This document shows, piece after piece, positions 12,436 through 24,583 of a stretch of 64,000 nt of DNA. Position 1 is the stretch's first letter. Every line of letters starts with the position of its first letter. The notes under the pieces were generated by a model that had not been told where the DNA came from, ran no database searches, and saw nothing but the letters and a program-made list of their open reading frames with translations. The translations under genes and the position numbers were made by a program. Origin of the DNA: Selaginella tamariscina (lineage: Eukaryota; Streptophyta; Lycopodiopsida; Selaginellales; Selaginellaceae); contig PUQB01000687.1 of NCBI GenBank assembly GCA_003024785.1, positions 61,970 through 125,969 on the forward strand, written 5' to 3'.

Positions 12436-13950
12436 CACACACACACACTTCACAATATATGTGTTGTGTTACAACAATATTATACAACTGCTATGTATTG
12501 TTACTTATACCCATCCACTGAGACCAATAGATTAACGACTCCTAGTATACAAACTAAATGATAGTCTCCACATACATGTGTATATGTTAGCAATATATGT
12601 GCCTGAAACAATATACAAGTATATATTATTTTACACTAAATTAATATTGCTAGTTTCAGCCTTTACTATAGAAATCCTGAATATATTAGTTCCAGTGCAT
12701 CGATATAAGTATCTTTTCAGATATTTCCACACGCACACGCACACGAGTGTGTGTGTAAATCTGTATGTTCGTGTGTGTAGTTTACTAACGATTATTATTT
12801 CTTCGTTCCTTCAGGCTGCTGTTTCATGCATTCTCCCGACAAAATTTAAGGAAGTTAACTATGGAGGACTACAAGGTCCAGTCTTGATGTTTGATTTGGA
12901 TGGAAGATTCGACATGTCTCGCTTCGTGGCAGTTCTAGGAGCTCGTATTGATGGTGAATATTATGATTGTCTATTAAATCTAACGATTAAATATTAATAT
13001 TACTAGCTAAACCATCTATTTCTAGTTTAACATTATTATCATTTCATTTAGTTATTCATTTCCAGAGGCACACTCAAAGGCTATGGATGTAGAGTGTCTT
13101 GAAGAGCAGAAGAATGCTGTTTTTGTAGCCAGTCTCAGACGGTTTTATCGAATGCAGTGTTTCAAGAGCTTCGAGTTCCTTGCTGCTCTCAAGGTATATA
13201 TACGTATAGGATATGTATAGTACGTCTATTATACCTTTCATTTCCAGACTCTACACGTTCAATCAAATAAGATTGCTCAGGAACATCATGGCAAAGCGGT
13301 GCAGCTGGTTCTGATTGACGGGTCATAACATAATAGTAATATACACCTGTCTGTGTGTGTAATATGTAGTATATAAATACTTTTGGACTATTACTGTATA
13401 TGAACATGTCGATATATGAATGACGTGAACAAGCTGCAGAATTGGCACGTTTTACTGGCTGGATTGGATAGCTAGCTGTGCTGCGGCCTACACTAATCGG
13501 ACGTAAGGATTAATTCACAAACTTCCTAGTTAGTCATTTGATTATTAAGGTAGTAAATACATATATCTATCTATGGATGTATGTGTGTATAATTCTGGTT
13601 TTCAGAATGTTAGGGGTTCAGAAGTACTCTGAATTGATTGTCCGGGAGCTTAGACGTCTTCGGAGCACCAAACTTTTCTTAGTTCTTGCAACTAAGTCTC
13701 TTCTGTATCCTTCATCAAGGTTGTTTAATTTTGAATATATTAGTAATATATTTTTTCTTGATATAACCTATTGAATTTAAAAGAATATCTGAGTTTTCAA
13801 TTTTTTTATGTATTTATTAACTATGTTGTTTCTAGTTATTTGACGATTAAAGTTAAGTTATACTTATCAAGTCACCTCGCTTGGATGCAGGTCAAGTAAG
13901 ACCGAGTCTGGGATCCGGTATCGCGAGTACATGCCAGCTGCTTGGCAGGT

Positions 13951-14019
<69 letters not shown>

Positions 14020-14263
14020 GTATGTATATATATACTTGCAGGTTTGAGATTTTCATTTTACGTTGTTATATAATAGCTACATAAGTATAGTGTGTGTGTG
14101 GTGCGTGTTACATAGACAGACTAATAATACTTGAAGTTTACCTTTGCAGAAGTTTTTAAAACACACAGGCTTTTGCTTCAGCTCCCCTCAAGCTGGAGTA
14201 TTCACAGCTCAATGGGACAAACCTTCAATTGCAGAACAAGACCGCTTCATAATACAAAGGTAA
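11927..14263 (+). CDS. XRCC2: XRCC2-like RAD51 paralogue (homologous recombination repair)
   Basis: Exons: 11927-12264, 12815-12953, 13066-13193, 13248-13321, 13440-13502, 13606-13704, 13891-13948, 14150-14263. The product has Walker A (GPSGSGKT), Walker B (LVLIDGIG) and the XRCC2-typical runs LRPGHVLEIVGPSGSGKTEL, AAVSCILPTKFKEVNYGGL, FYWLDWIASC and YREYMPAAWQ. XRCC2 works in the nucleus with RAD51D and other paralogues to load RAD51 on resected DNA, and in plants affects meiotic recombination. The first 170 nt from the ATG (MDKEASGRN...) are in a different frame from the Walker A part. The core frame has no ATG of its own downstream of a stop at 12,097, so one base is probably missing near 12,100. 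Intron 1 is long (550 nt) and full of CT, AC and GT repeats. Confidence 0.88.
12399..12433. repeat. (CT)n microsatellite in XRCC2 intron 1
   Basis: About 15 CT units followed by a short CA run, within intron 1 of XRCC2. Confidence 0.85.
13953..14030. repeat. (CT)n then (TA)n in XRCC2 intron 7
   Basis: About 24 CT units (13,953-14,000) run directly into TA repeats (14,001-14,030), just after the 5' splice site at 13,949. Confidence 0.85.
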
Positions 14264-16160
14264 CTTTTATGGCTTTACTTAGTTTATTTTATTTTAACAC
14301 TTCTTTTATAGCAAGGTCTTGTGATAATAGATAGAGTTAATGAATAATTTGTATGGTGCTACCTTAAATGTGGAAAAAAAAAAATACATAAGAATTTAAA
14401 ATAACAGAAGATTAAAAACTGATAAATGTTGTATTTTGGGCTTATTCAAATATTATTATTTTATAATATAATTACTTGAATATCTTTAAAATTTCTCATA
14501 TTTATATATAAATCATTTTAATTCTAATATTACAAAAAAAAAATTAACTAAATACATAAATTCGAAAAATAGATGAAACAAAATTATTTTAGAGACTTTA
14601 TATAATATTTCTAACAATGTTTAATAGAAATTTTCATTTAAGCAAATTCAAACATTAGTCACTAATTGAAATATTCTTGTTACTATTTATCTGTGTTGGA
14701 ATTTATAATGAAAAAGAATGAAATATATATATTAATTTATAATAAATTGGAATTAATAAATTAAACAAAAATGTTAGTAAATACCCTAATGATAAATAAC
14801 TATATTACATTGTAATATATATGTTTAATTGATTGGGTTTTGGAGTTATGAATTTTAATTTAATTATTAACTTTTAATATATTTTTAGAAAATATTCTAT
14901 TGAAGTACATAAAGTTTCAAATTAAAGGGTATATATGTAAATTTTTTTTAAAAGAAAAAAAAAATAAAATCGATATGATGATTTAGTTTTATAAGATTAT
15001 ATATATATGTAACGGTGATGAAAATAATTTAATTTTCTTTATATAAATTAATAATAAAATAAAATCTAAATAAGTTTATTATTGTATATACAACAAAATA
15101 ATTATTTTCTTAAAAAAGAAACTTACAAATAAAAATTTACTTTTTAAAAATTTATAAATGGATTAAAAAGTGATATTTATAAAAAATAATATTTTTTTTA
15201 AAAACCTAAATGAAAATTTATAATGTCTTAATTCAAAATCACGATTAAGTGGTGTATTATAAACTTTTAAAAAATGGATTAAAGTTTAAAAATGCATAAC
15301 TATAAATTATACTTAAATGCTGATTAAACAAACTTAATTTCTGTAAAGTTAAATGCAATATACTTTATCATTATTTATGTGTGAATATCTAACGTGATAA
15401 AATATAATTTACAAATTGTCAAATGTTAATACAAACAATAACATGACAATTAAATAAACATTAAAAGTTTCTGTTTGGGAAATAAAGACAATATATAACC
15501 CATAATATAACTATATATGATTTAATCTTTGGTAAAAGCGTCTTCTCGTGTGTTGTGGTGTGTGTGTGTGTGTGTGGTGTGTTTATATATATATATTTGT
15601 GTGTGTTGAGTGTGTGTACATGTATAACATTAGATGTTATTTAAAATACTTTAGTTACTATATATGTGTAAATTATGCACATAACGATTCATACGTACAT
15701 ATATAGTTTGTATATTGTATATAAAGTATTAAGTTTATACTTCTATATTGTCTTCTCTTGTGTCATTTACAGCAATGCAAAGACCATGCATAATGAGATT
15801 TATTTATTTATTTTGTATCCGTAGCAAGTGAATGAGTCTACACGCCATATGTGTGGTGTGTGTGTGTGTGTTTAAGTAGATAGCATATATACGAATATTT
15901 TGTACTCTACGTACAAATAATCATACTTAAAGACAACTCATTACACTTTATCATATCTTAGACTTAATCTAACACATTACATAATTATGTGCATATATTA
16001 AGCTAGATATAATACATAAACATGTCAAAACACATTATACACCTATGTAGTGAACGATCCAACCCTTACCTCTAGAATGAATAACTCTTATATATGAGTT
16101 TAAATAAGTAATACTGTAAAGGGGGAGAAAACTGAGTGTCTATTCTTACATAATACACAT
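14264..16160. other. AT-rich intergenic region
   Basis: About 1.9 kb of AT-rich DNA with GT runs near 15,560, 15,600 and 15,860. No gene, RNA gene or mobile element ends were seen. Confidence 0.6.
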
Positions 16161-16206
16161 GAAATGAATAATCCCTATTCAAGTTGGTGGGGGCATTCCA
16201 AATATC

Positions 16207-16702
16207 CTATATCTGTTCCATGATTCTCCTGAACAACAAGTATATACCAACAGAAAGGAGAAGAATCTGGCACACAACAAGAAATCCCCAGCACACAATC
16301 TTCCTTTGCCACAGTGAGATATCAAGCAAACAGCTGAAAATATCATCAATAATCTCCAAATGACTGCTATGGTGCTCAAGCAATCTGATATTCCCTCTGC
16401 AATAAGCCTTAACTGTGCTGCTATTCTCAATTGGGTCATCACAATATCTTTTTTCCTCACTCCAAATGCAGATCCATCCTCAATTCTGAATCTTTTGTAC
16501 ATTCCTGCTGTGGTTCTACATTACTCTGTTCTTCTAATGGATTATCTAAGATTGTACCTTCTTTGGGCTGCTGCCATGGAATGTCATGTAGTTCCTTGCT
16601 GTAATACTCTACTGCTTCAAAGCCCATCTTCAATTTGCCAGCAAGCGACATAAACAGGAATGCATTGAAGAAACCTAGGAAAAACAGGCTCATCTTCAAC
16701 AT
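16207..16702 (-). CDS. Unknown small protein with two predicted membrane segments
   Basis: Not recognised. From an ATG at 16,702 the frame reads MLKMSLFFLGFFNAFLFMSL (membrane segment 1), then a charged stretch (EAVEYYSKELHDIPWQQP) to about 16,457. A second frame further 3' reads LLEHHSSHLEIIDDIFSCLL and then a second membrane segment (WGFLVVCQILLLSVGIYLLF), ending at a TAG at 16,207-16,209. The two halves are in different frames, so a base is missing or an intron is hidden around 16,380-16,460. Length would be about 150-160 aa. An ATG further upstream at 16,816 also exists in the first frame. Confidence 0.35.
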
Positions 16703-16821
16703 ACAAGTGGATATATAACACGTAGCCACGTGTACCCACAAGCATATTCTAATGATTAGAATATGCTGAGTGAATATTCCTTGCGTAGATTTGAATTGAG
16801 AGTTGAAGAACATCATGATCC

Positions 16822-18233
16822 ATGCAAAGGTTGCCCATGAATCCCATATTTATAGATACTGGAAGCCTGAAGACTCAGGAAAACATGAAGGTTGGCCAAG
16901 GATGTGCTTGTCTCATCACAGGAGCTGGCTCTGGAATTGGTACACAAAAGAGAGAGAGAGGGAGAGGGAGAGGGAGAGAGGAGAGAGAGAGAGAGGGAGA
17001 GAGAGAGAGGAAGGAAGGGGGAGAGAGGGGGAGAAGGAGAGAGGGCGGGAAGGAGAGAGAGAGGAGAGGAGAGGGAGAGAGAGAGAGAAAAGGAGAGGAG
17101 AAGAGAGAGAGGGAGAAAAGAGAGAAAAGGAAGGGAGAGAGAGAGGGGGAGAAAGAGAGAGAAAAAAGAGGGAGAGAGAGAGAGAGGGAGAAAGAGAGAG
17201 GGACGGAGAGGGAGAGAGAGAAGGGGTAGGGAGGGAGGGAGAGGGAAGACACTATAAGGACGTTTTACAGGTAGAGTTGTGGCTGTTGAGTTGTCTAAGA
17301 AGGATGTCAGTTAACTCTTGTAGATTGAAACTGGATTAGAAACTCTTAAACTTGGAAGAGAGAGAGAGAGAGAGAGGGAGTGAGAGAGAGGGGAGGGAGA
17401 GAGAGAGGGAGGAGAAGAGAGAGACACTATATGGGATGTTTTACAGGTAGAGCTTTGGCTGTTGAGTTGGCTAAGAAGGGCGTAAGTTTAACTCTAGTAG
17501 ATTTCATTAAGGAAAATGGATTAGAAACTCTTAAACATGTAAAGGAGCAGTACGAAAGCCTCCAACAAAGAGCCCAAGCCTGTCTGCATATTCGCCATAT
17601 GCGATGTGACAAAGCCTGGTATATATATATATCGCTACGTAGTTACGCGTAGTAATATTGGATGTGTATGTATGTACAGAGGACGTATCACATACTTTCG
17701 AGAGACACTGTGATACCTTTGGCAAGCTGGATATTTGCATTAACAGTGCTGGGATTAATGAAACCCCTGACTTCGTTAATGATGATTATGGAGCATGGCG
17801 TCAAGTGATTAACGTAAACTTGAACGGTGTTATTGAGTGCACAAGTCTAGCAGTAAGTTAATTACTTTATATTTATAGTTAATACGTTTTTCTTTATAGG
17901 TAAGAACAATGAGATGCAAATGGGGAGGAGCAATTCTCAACATTGCATCTGCTGGAGCCATGTTCCCTGCTTCAAGCTTTCCTATTTACTCAGCTTCAAA
18001 GGGTCTCTCCTCTCTCTCTCTTCCCCTCTCCCTCTCCCTCTCCTCTCCCTCTCCCTCTCTCCCTCCCTCCTCTCTTTCTCTCTCTATCTATGTATATATA
18101 TATAAATTCTAATAATTATACGAGTGCTAATAAACTTACTTTAGGTGGTGTGGTTACCTTCACAAAGGCACTTGCATATCTGCAAAGGGAGGGAATCAGG
18201 GTAAATGCAATTTGTCCTGAGGTAAGTTGATAT

Positions 18234-18270
<37 letters not shown>

Positions 18271-18842
18271 ATATATGGCCTGATATTTTGCTTATTTATT
18301 TATTCTGTAGTTTATACAAACACCTATGACGGAGAGAGCTGTATCGAAGGAGTTTATCGAGGCCACTGGTGGATATATACCCATGCAGACGTTGATCACA
18401 GGTATATAATATATACAGTTAACACTCTGATATGTTATTTATAAATTTTAAAGCTTTAATACTTTCTTATGAGTATTAATATAGATTAATAATTTATACT
18501 CGGCAACTTATCGATATAAATTATAAAGAGACCTTGTAAATATATTAAAAAGTTTAAATAATAAAATAAATACTTCATTAAACTTACAAATGTTTTATTA
18601 AAGTTAATTCAATTAATATAAAATTTATAATATATTTACATGTTGTTGTATAAATATATTGTTATTGAGCAAATATGAAATATTAGAATGTTAACTATAA
18701 TACGTGTATGTTATTTATTTCAGCCGCGATCGAGCTTATTGAAGATGAAACTAAAGCTGGTTGCTGTCTGTGGGTATCTAAACGATCTGGTGTTAATTGT
18801 TGGCCTAGCTCCGAAGAAATTGCTGCAAAACTTCTGGAATAA
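16822..18842 (+). CDS. Short-chain dehydrogenase/reductase (15-hydroxyprostaglandin dehydrogenase-like)
   Basis: Exons: 16822-16939, 17447-17618, 17680-17852, 17900-18002, 18145-18221, 18311-18401, 18724-18842; about 280 aa. It is a classical SDR with a Rossmann fold. The cofactor loop GAGSGIG is split by intron 1, NSAG is the usual NNAG variant, the catalytic Ser lies in NIASAG, and YSASK gives the catalytic Tyr and Lys. VDF at the end of beta-2 has an acidic residue, favouring NAD(H) over NADP(H). Substrate cannot be told from sequence; plant relatives are annotated as 15-PGDH-like. The exon 2/3 junction is out of frame by one base (CC near 17,616), probably an assembly indel. Intron 1 holds a 290-bp polypurine tract and a damaged extra copy of exon 2; intron 4 holds the complementary polypyrimidine type. 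Confidence 0.85.
16949..17246. repeat. (GA)n-rich polypurine tract in SDR intron 1
   Basis: About 300 bp almost wholly of A and G on the plus strand, imperfect GA/GGA/GAAA repeats. A shorter tract of the same kind (17,359-17,422) follows the pseudo-exon. Confidence 0.9.
17248..17357 (+). pseudogene. Duplicated, decayed copy of SDR exon 2
   Basis: This stretch aligns with the true acceptor and exon 2 start at 17,423-17,540: both contain GACACTATA, TTTTACAGGTAGAG, GGCTGTTGAGTTG and TTAGAAACTCTTAAAC. The upstream copy keeps its AG acceptor at 17,269-17,270 but lacks about 9 bp, has several substitutions and a broken frame, and runs straight into more GA repeat. It lies in intron 1. Confidence 0.8.
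18003..18090. repeat. (CT)n polypyrimidine tract in SDR intron 4
   Basis: Nearly pure C/T run beginning right at the intron 4 donor (GTCTCTCC). It is complementary in type to the GA tract of intron 1. Confidence 0.85.
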
Positions 18843-18909
18843 ATGATAAATTTCTGTCTCACACACACACACACGCACACACATACACACACGTGTTAAG
18901 TTTTTAAAT

Positions 18910-21031
18910 ATGCAAGCTAACAACGTAGAAAGCAAGAAGAAGCTATGCAGCACACCCGGAGAAACGAGAGCTATTCACCCTCGTCCTCATTCAATCAACA
19001 CAAACATGGGCAACACGCTAATAGAGAAGTATGGGAAACTGGGAATGCCAAGGAAGCAAGGAAGGTATTCGACAGCCTGGTTTACAAGGAGTCCTTCACT
19101 TGGGTGCTCATGATCTCTGCATACTCCCAGAACGGACTTATCAATGAGGCGAGGCAGGTTTTCGATGAAATGCCTGAGAAAGACAGGCTATCACGAACTG
19201 CCATGCTATCTGCATATGCACGTTGTGGGCATCTGCATAAGGCCAAGCAGATATTTGATTCTATGCCAGAGTGGGATGTGCATTCATGGAACTCCATGCT
19301 ATGTGGGTACAAAAAGAAAAACTTTATAAATGAAGCTAGAGAGCTCTTCAACTCCATGAAAGAGAGGAACTTAATCTCTTGGAATGCTTTACTCTCCGCA
19401 TATGCCCTGCTGGGTCATATGCAATCCGCAGAGAGTGTATATCAACATATGCCAGAGCACGATATGGTTTCCTTCACCACGATGCTAACCGCGTATTCGG
19501 TTTCTGGGGATATGGAGCAGTCAAGAAAGTTCTTTAACAGAATGCCGGAGAGGAGCTACATTGCATGGAATGCCTCCTCTCAGCGTATGCGGAGAGAGGG
19601 GAAATCCACGAGACCAAGGAACTTTTTGATATCATGCCGATGCGGGATCTCATCTCATGGAACAAGGTGCTTTCTGTACATGCCAGACTCGGGAATGTCG
19701 TAGAAGCCAGGAGGATCCTCCAGAGAATGCCGGAATGGAACGAGTCGTGTATGAGTTTGTTGATATCGATGTACGCGCAAAACGGGCATATCGAGGCAGC
19801 CAAAGATGTGTTCGACAGACTGCAGGAGCCTGACTTATTCTCGGGTACCGCCATGGTAGCTGCAGCTGGCCAGACGGGTGACATCTCCGAAGCAGAGAAT
19901 ATGTTCGACAGGATGCCCAAGAGGAACGTGGTATCATGGAATGCCTTGCTCTCGGCGTACGCACAGAACGGGTGTATGCACCGAGCGCGGCACTTTTTCT
20001 ATAACCGGATGCCCGAACATAACGTGATCTCGTGGTGCAGTATGGTGACTGGATACGCAGAGAGTGGAGACGTTCTTGAGGCTGAGAGTTTATTTAGTCG
20101 GATGCCTGAGGCAAACATGGCTTCCTGGAATGCACTCTTGTCTGCATATGTTATAAGCGGGCATTTTGAGAGAGCTGAGAGTGTCTTTAAGAGAATGCAG
20201 GAGTTTAACCTGGTTTCATTTACTACCATGGTTACAGCCTACGGTCACGCAGGTAGGTTTGGAAAGGCCAGGGAGGTCTTTGACAACATGCCGGAACGGA
20301 ACCTGGTAACGTGGAACTCACTGTTATCGGTTTATGCACAGAACATGCAGTTAGCAGATGCCGAGTTAGTCTATGAGAGGATGGAGAGATGGGACCAAGT
20401 GACAATGAACACGATGTTGTCAGCATATGCCCAAACTGGCAATATCAACCTTGCGAAAGACTTCTTTGAGAAGAGGATGGCGAGCAGGAATGTGGTGTCA
20501 TGAATGTGATGCTTAGAGGATATGCAAGGAATGGTCTTCTACGCGAAATGAGGAGTGTTTTCAATGGCATGGATGCTCGCGATCTTGCATCGTGGAATCA
20601 GTTGTTAACAACTTACTGCCAAGCAGGGAGCGTGCCCGAGGCAGACCGGGTATTTCATCGGCTTCCGGAGAGAAACTTGCTCTCCTGGAACACGGTTTTG
20701 GCTGGATATGCGAACAGCAGTTTAAGGAACCCGAAGAGAGCCCTAGAGATGTTCCATGAGATCCTTATGACGGATCTGCCGGACGTTGTCACGTTTACGT
20801 CCGTTCTGGTTGCGTGTGCACACCGGTTGTCTCGACGTCGGGTTGTCGTATTTCCGGTGTATGATTACAGATTGCAATCTGACTGCAGAGAAGCAACATT
20901 ACTGTTGTATGGTGAGCTTGTTGGGGAGGGCAAGACGTTTAGAAGATGCTAAAGAGTTGATCGTAAGCATGCCGTACTTGCCGGATTCAATGGATTTGAA
21001 TTCGTACATGTCATTACCAACATACACGTAA
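18910..21031 (+). CDS. PPR-PLS protein A (organellar RNA-binding)
   Basis: Intronless gene for about 700 aa made of tandem pentatricopeptide repeats of roughly 31 residues with the motif VVSWNALLSAYAQNG...EARELFDRMPERN. The repeats are mostly S-type with P- and L-type units, ending in a partial E-like tail (HYCCMVSLLGRARRLEDAKE). No DYW domain is seen. PPR proteins bind organellar transcripts one base per repeat and act in C-to-U editing, splicing or stability. The start at 18,910 gives MQANNVESKKKLCSTPGETR; no strong transit peptide is evident, so the true start could be elsewhere. The frame shifts near 19,030, 19,572, 20,503 and 20,824; each fits loss of one base, or of an AC pair at the last. 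It is either an assembly-damaged gene or a recent pseudogene. Confidence 0.85.
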
Positions 21032-22813
21032 CATAACGTTCATATACTCTAACTTAGCTTAGTTTTAACTTAGTTTTTAAGTTATAACTTAATGTAACTT
21101 AAACATGTTTATAATTTACAATAAATAATGGCATTTAATAAAACTCAGTAAGATTATGACTCATTTCTTTTCTATAAGAGGTATAAAATGATGTATCTTT
21201 TAACTTATATTATATATACATATTATGTGTTACAATTGGAAAAGTACGCAGTTCTAACGATGTATACCATATTTATTGATGTATTTTGTAAAGCTGCGTA
21301 TAGCATACTTTGGTGATACTTCGGCAGCGTTTTCAAAGTACCTTTAAAATTACATTATTCGTCCAAACTAGTGTAAATAATGACACCAATACTCTTATGC
21401 ACAATAAACACACACATGCATAGTGTGTGTATATATGTTAAGTATAATAGTGTCATTTTGTGTGTTTGCGTGCGTGCGTGTTCAATAAACACGATGGGAT
21501 ATGTCTTAAACATCAAAGTGAAAGTGATTTGCATAATTGGCATATATTCCAAAGTAATATATAAATAAAAAACATTAAATACATACGGTGGAAGAAGATT
21601 CAACAATTGCAGCACTAACATAGTAAATATTATTTGTGTCTATAAAGAACATTAGAGTTGGAGACATGATGCAGTGCAGGCTGTGTAAGCATGACATATA
21701 GATAAAAACATAGTGCTAGTTACATATTAATAATTTATCAGCATTATTTTAATTTAATTTTAGTCTAGCAACATTTATATATATTTTATATTGACATTTC
21801 CTCCAAGGTCAAGTATGTTTTAATTGTTATGAAAACTCCCTTTGTATGTGAAACACTTCGCCAGGAGCCCAATGTCAACACTGTAATAATTACAATACAA
21901 AAGACAGATGGTTTTTTAAAGTATATTCTACATCAAATAGCTTTTACTGTGGTTCTGTAAAACAACACTAAATTACACACACACATATGCGTATGTGTGT
22001 ACATATATGAATTTATATACATATCGTGCATGGTGTTGACATATTCCATGGAAAAACTGTCCCTGTTCTGCTCTGGCTGGATTTATACCCAAGACGTGGA
22101 CGTGATTCCTACCTGACAAAATCGTCTCCAGTTGCAAAATGCAGTGCAGATAAAAGTCTTCCCCATGCATATAATACATACTATGTATATTTATAGCGTA
22201 TACACACGGACATATACGTATATGGACATGTATGTAATAAATTAAAACATGTTCCTGGACATTGACATTTCCTAAAAAGCATAGACAAGTAGAATCCGTA
22301 GATAGTGTTGCTCACCATTACTTAGCTAATGCATTTATGTACATAAAAGATGTAGAATCTCTTTTTCAATGTACAAGATTATATATGTTCGCCATTTGGT
22401 CATCGTCATCATGCAATCAAAGCAAATGGCATGAGCACTTTGTATAGTCAATGGACAAGAGATGACATTTCTAACAAACTCCTTGAGAAACACATACGCA
22501 TAGACATATACACACTGTCTATTTAAATAAACTATACAATCACATATTCTTTGACAAAACAAGGCTATAGTTAGATTGGTGGCAGGCCTGCATTTCCACC
22601 AGTGTTGTATAGAAAAACCGAAACAGTACAGTGTTATAACAGTTTGTTATCTGGACACTTGTGATTTTCCCATATAATGCTTTGACATTATCATTTCTCC
22701 TGGGTTCTTCCTCCAAGAAGGGAGCAAGCCTCTTACTAGTGTGCTTCTCTCTTAATCCCCTTTGTTTAACTATGCAAGCACTATAGATTGTTTCCTGCCA
22801 TAGCAATTGAAGA
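21032..22813. other. Intergenic region between PPR A and F-box/kelch genes
   Basis: About 1.8 kb of AT-rich DNA with scattered CA/GT tracts (21,405-21,480 and 21,976-22,010). No gene seen. Confidence 0.55.
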
Positions 22814-24494
22814 ATGGGGTGTGCAATGTCCTCACACAAGAGCTCGAGGACACATAGGAGACAGAAATTGATCTCCCTGAAGAAGAAGGCAAGGCAAGTA
22901 TGGAGATTTTCGAAGAAGAAGCTACAGATCTTGGGTCTCAAGAATCTCTCAGGTATAGAATGTAGATATCAAAACTGTCTGTATATATGCTTGTCCATAA
23001 ACACAGGTGGGAAGATATGGACTAAAAGAACGGTCCCGACAAGTAGAACGCAGGATTCTTGCTCAGATATGAATGCATATCCGTTAGAGGAAGAGATTGA
23101 ACCTCCCACAGGCCATTGGTCCCTTATACCAGGTCTGCCCACGACGTTGCCGTACAGTGCCTAGCAAGAGTTGCAAGAGTGGATCACCCGGTACTGAGAG
23201 CCGTATGCAAGACTTGGAGGTGGTTGGTGCAGACAAAGGAGTTTGCCGAGCAGAGAAAGTCCTTGGGGTGTGCAGAAGACTGGCTGTACTTGCATGTGGG
23301 AACCTCGCCGCATCTGGACGAGCGTAGAGAGGGGAAGAGATCCTCCAACCCGAAGTGGCAGCTTGTTTGGCGGATTCAGCCTGTGGCATGCTCTCGATCC
23401 GTACAACTACAAGTGGCACGCTCTACCGCCGGTACCGTACAACAAGTCGGTCACTGGCGGACAAGTTGTTCTCGGTGCGACTTCCGTTGTCATGAATGGG
23501 AATCTCTACGTGATTGGTGGGGCTCCTTTTGGTAAAGCTGCCATCAGGTATGTTCCTTTTCATGTTCTTTTCTGGATTGATTTATCTGCATTTGTCTCTT
23601 GCTTAACTGTAAAGTCTGTACGACTTGGCTTGTTAGTGAAGTTTACATTCGTCGTAATCGACATTACATACAGTACTGCTGCTACTACTCCAGATTGTCG
23701 TTTAAATAGCACATGCTATCCTCTTAACTAGTTTAAAAGTCTCCCTCAAACACACACCCTCTAATAAAAAGGCGTATGCAGGGATGTGTGGGTGTACAAT
23801 CCATTAAGAAACATGTGGAGGAGAGCGGCCTCAATGACGACACACAGGTTTGCATGCCTTGCTGCCACGATCAAGGGCAAGCTCTACGTAATAGGTGGGA
23901 CGGGGATCTGCCATCTCACGAGTTACTCTCTTCCATGCCTCGAAGTATACAACCCAAGACAAACACGTGGAGTTACAAGGCAAGTGCACGTGGTGTAATC
24001 ACCACGCACCCAGGAAGCTCTCTCAAGTATGTCGCTGTAATAGAGGACAAGCTGTGTGTGATTGGAGCACAGAATGTCAAAGGGAGAACAAATGCAGGTA
24101 TGTATGATCCAGAAAGTGATACATGGTGCGATATAAGACCTGGCCTAAAAGAGGGATGGGGAAAGGCAAGCACTGTTATGGATGGTTTGCTGTATACATT
24201 AGATTTCGGAAGCTACCAACAGTATGTTCCGAGTAGAGATAGGTGGTTAACTGTGCAAGGGAAAAATGCAGACTCTTTACTGGAGTGGGATCCCGGTTGG
24301 TTTCGGCGATGGCCGGGAGTAACGGTAAGCTGTACATGGTTGGCACCATGGGACCGGCATTAATTGTCGTGATTGCGCCGGTTAAAGGTGGAAGAGTTAA
24401 CCAGAATGTCTGCTGGCATACCATGAAACTCCCAAATGGAGTCGACTTTCTTGGTGACCTGGGACACTGTTCTTGTCAAGTTATCACCTTCTGA
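22814..24494 (+). CDS. F-box/kelch-repeat protein
   Basis: Exons 22814-22952, 23007-23547 and 23782-24494. A basic N-terminus (MGCAMSSHKSSRTHRRQK) precedes a C-terminal-shifted F-box (LIPGLP, then DVAVQCLARVARVDHPVLRA, VCKTWRWLV) and about four kelch blades (NLYVIGG near 23,500; KLYVIGG near 23,880; KLCVIGA near 24,045; KLYMVGT near 24,320). Family role: substrate receptor of SCF E3 ubiquitin ligases, with the kelch propeller binding the target; plant members turn over phenylpropanoid enzymes or clock proteins, but this target is unknown. Met-Gly-Cys at the N-terminus is a possible acylation site. The frame breaks near 23,150, 23,390, 23,960 and 24,310, again mostly one-base events. It ends 89 bp from the convergent kinase gene. 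Confidence 0.8.
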
Positions 24495-24583
24495 GTTGTT
24501 ATCTTGTTGGAAGATTTTGGAGCTGAAAATATGAATCCAACACGATATGTGTGCCAATTTACAAGTTTATATACACAACATTG

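Noticed and set aside
16822-17339. Long open frames rich in RERERE/GERE and LSLSLS
   Set aside because: They are translations of the GA/CT repeat tract in SDR intron 1 and its complement, not proteins.
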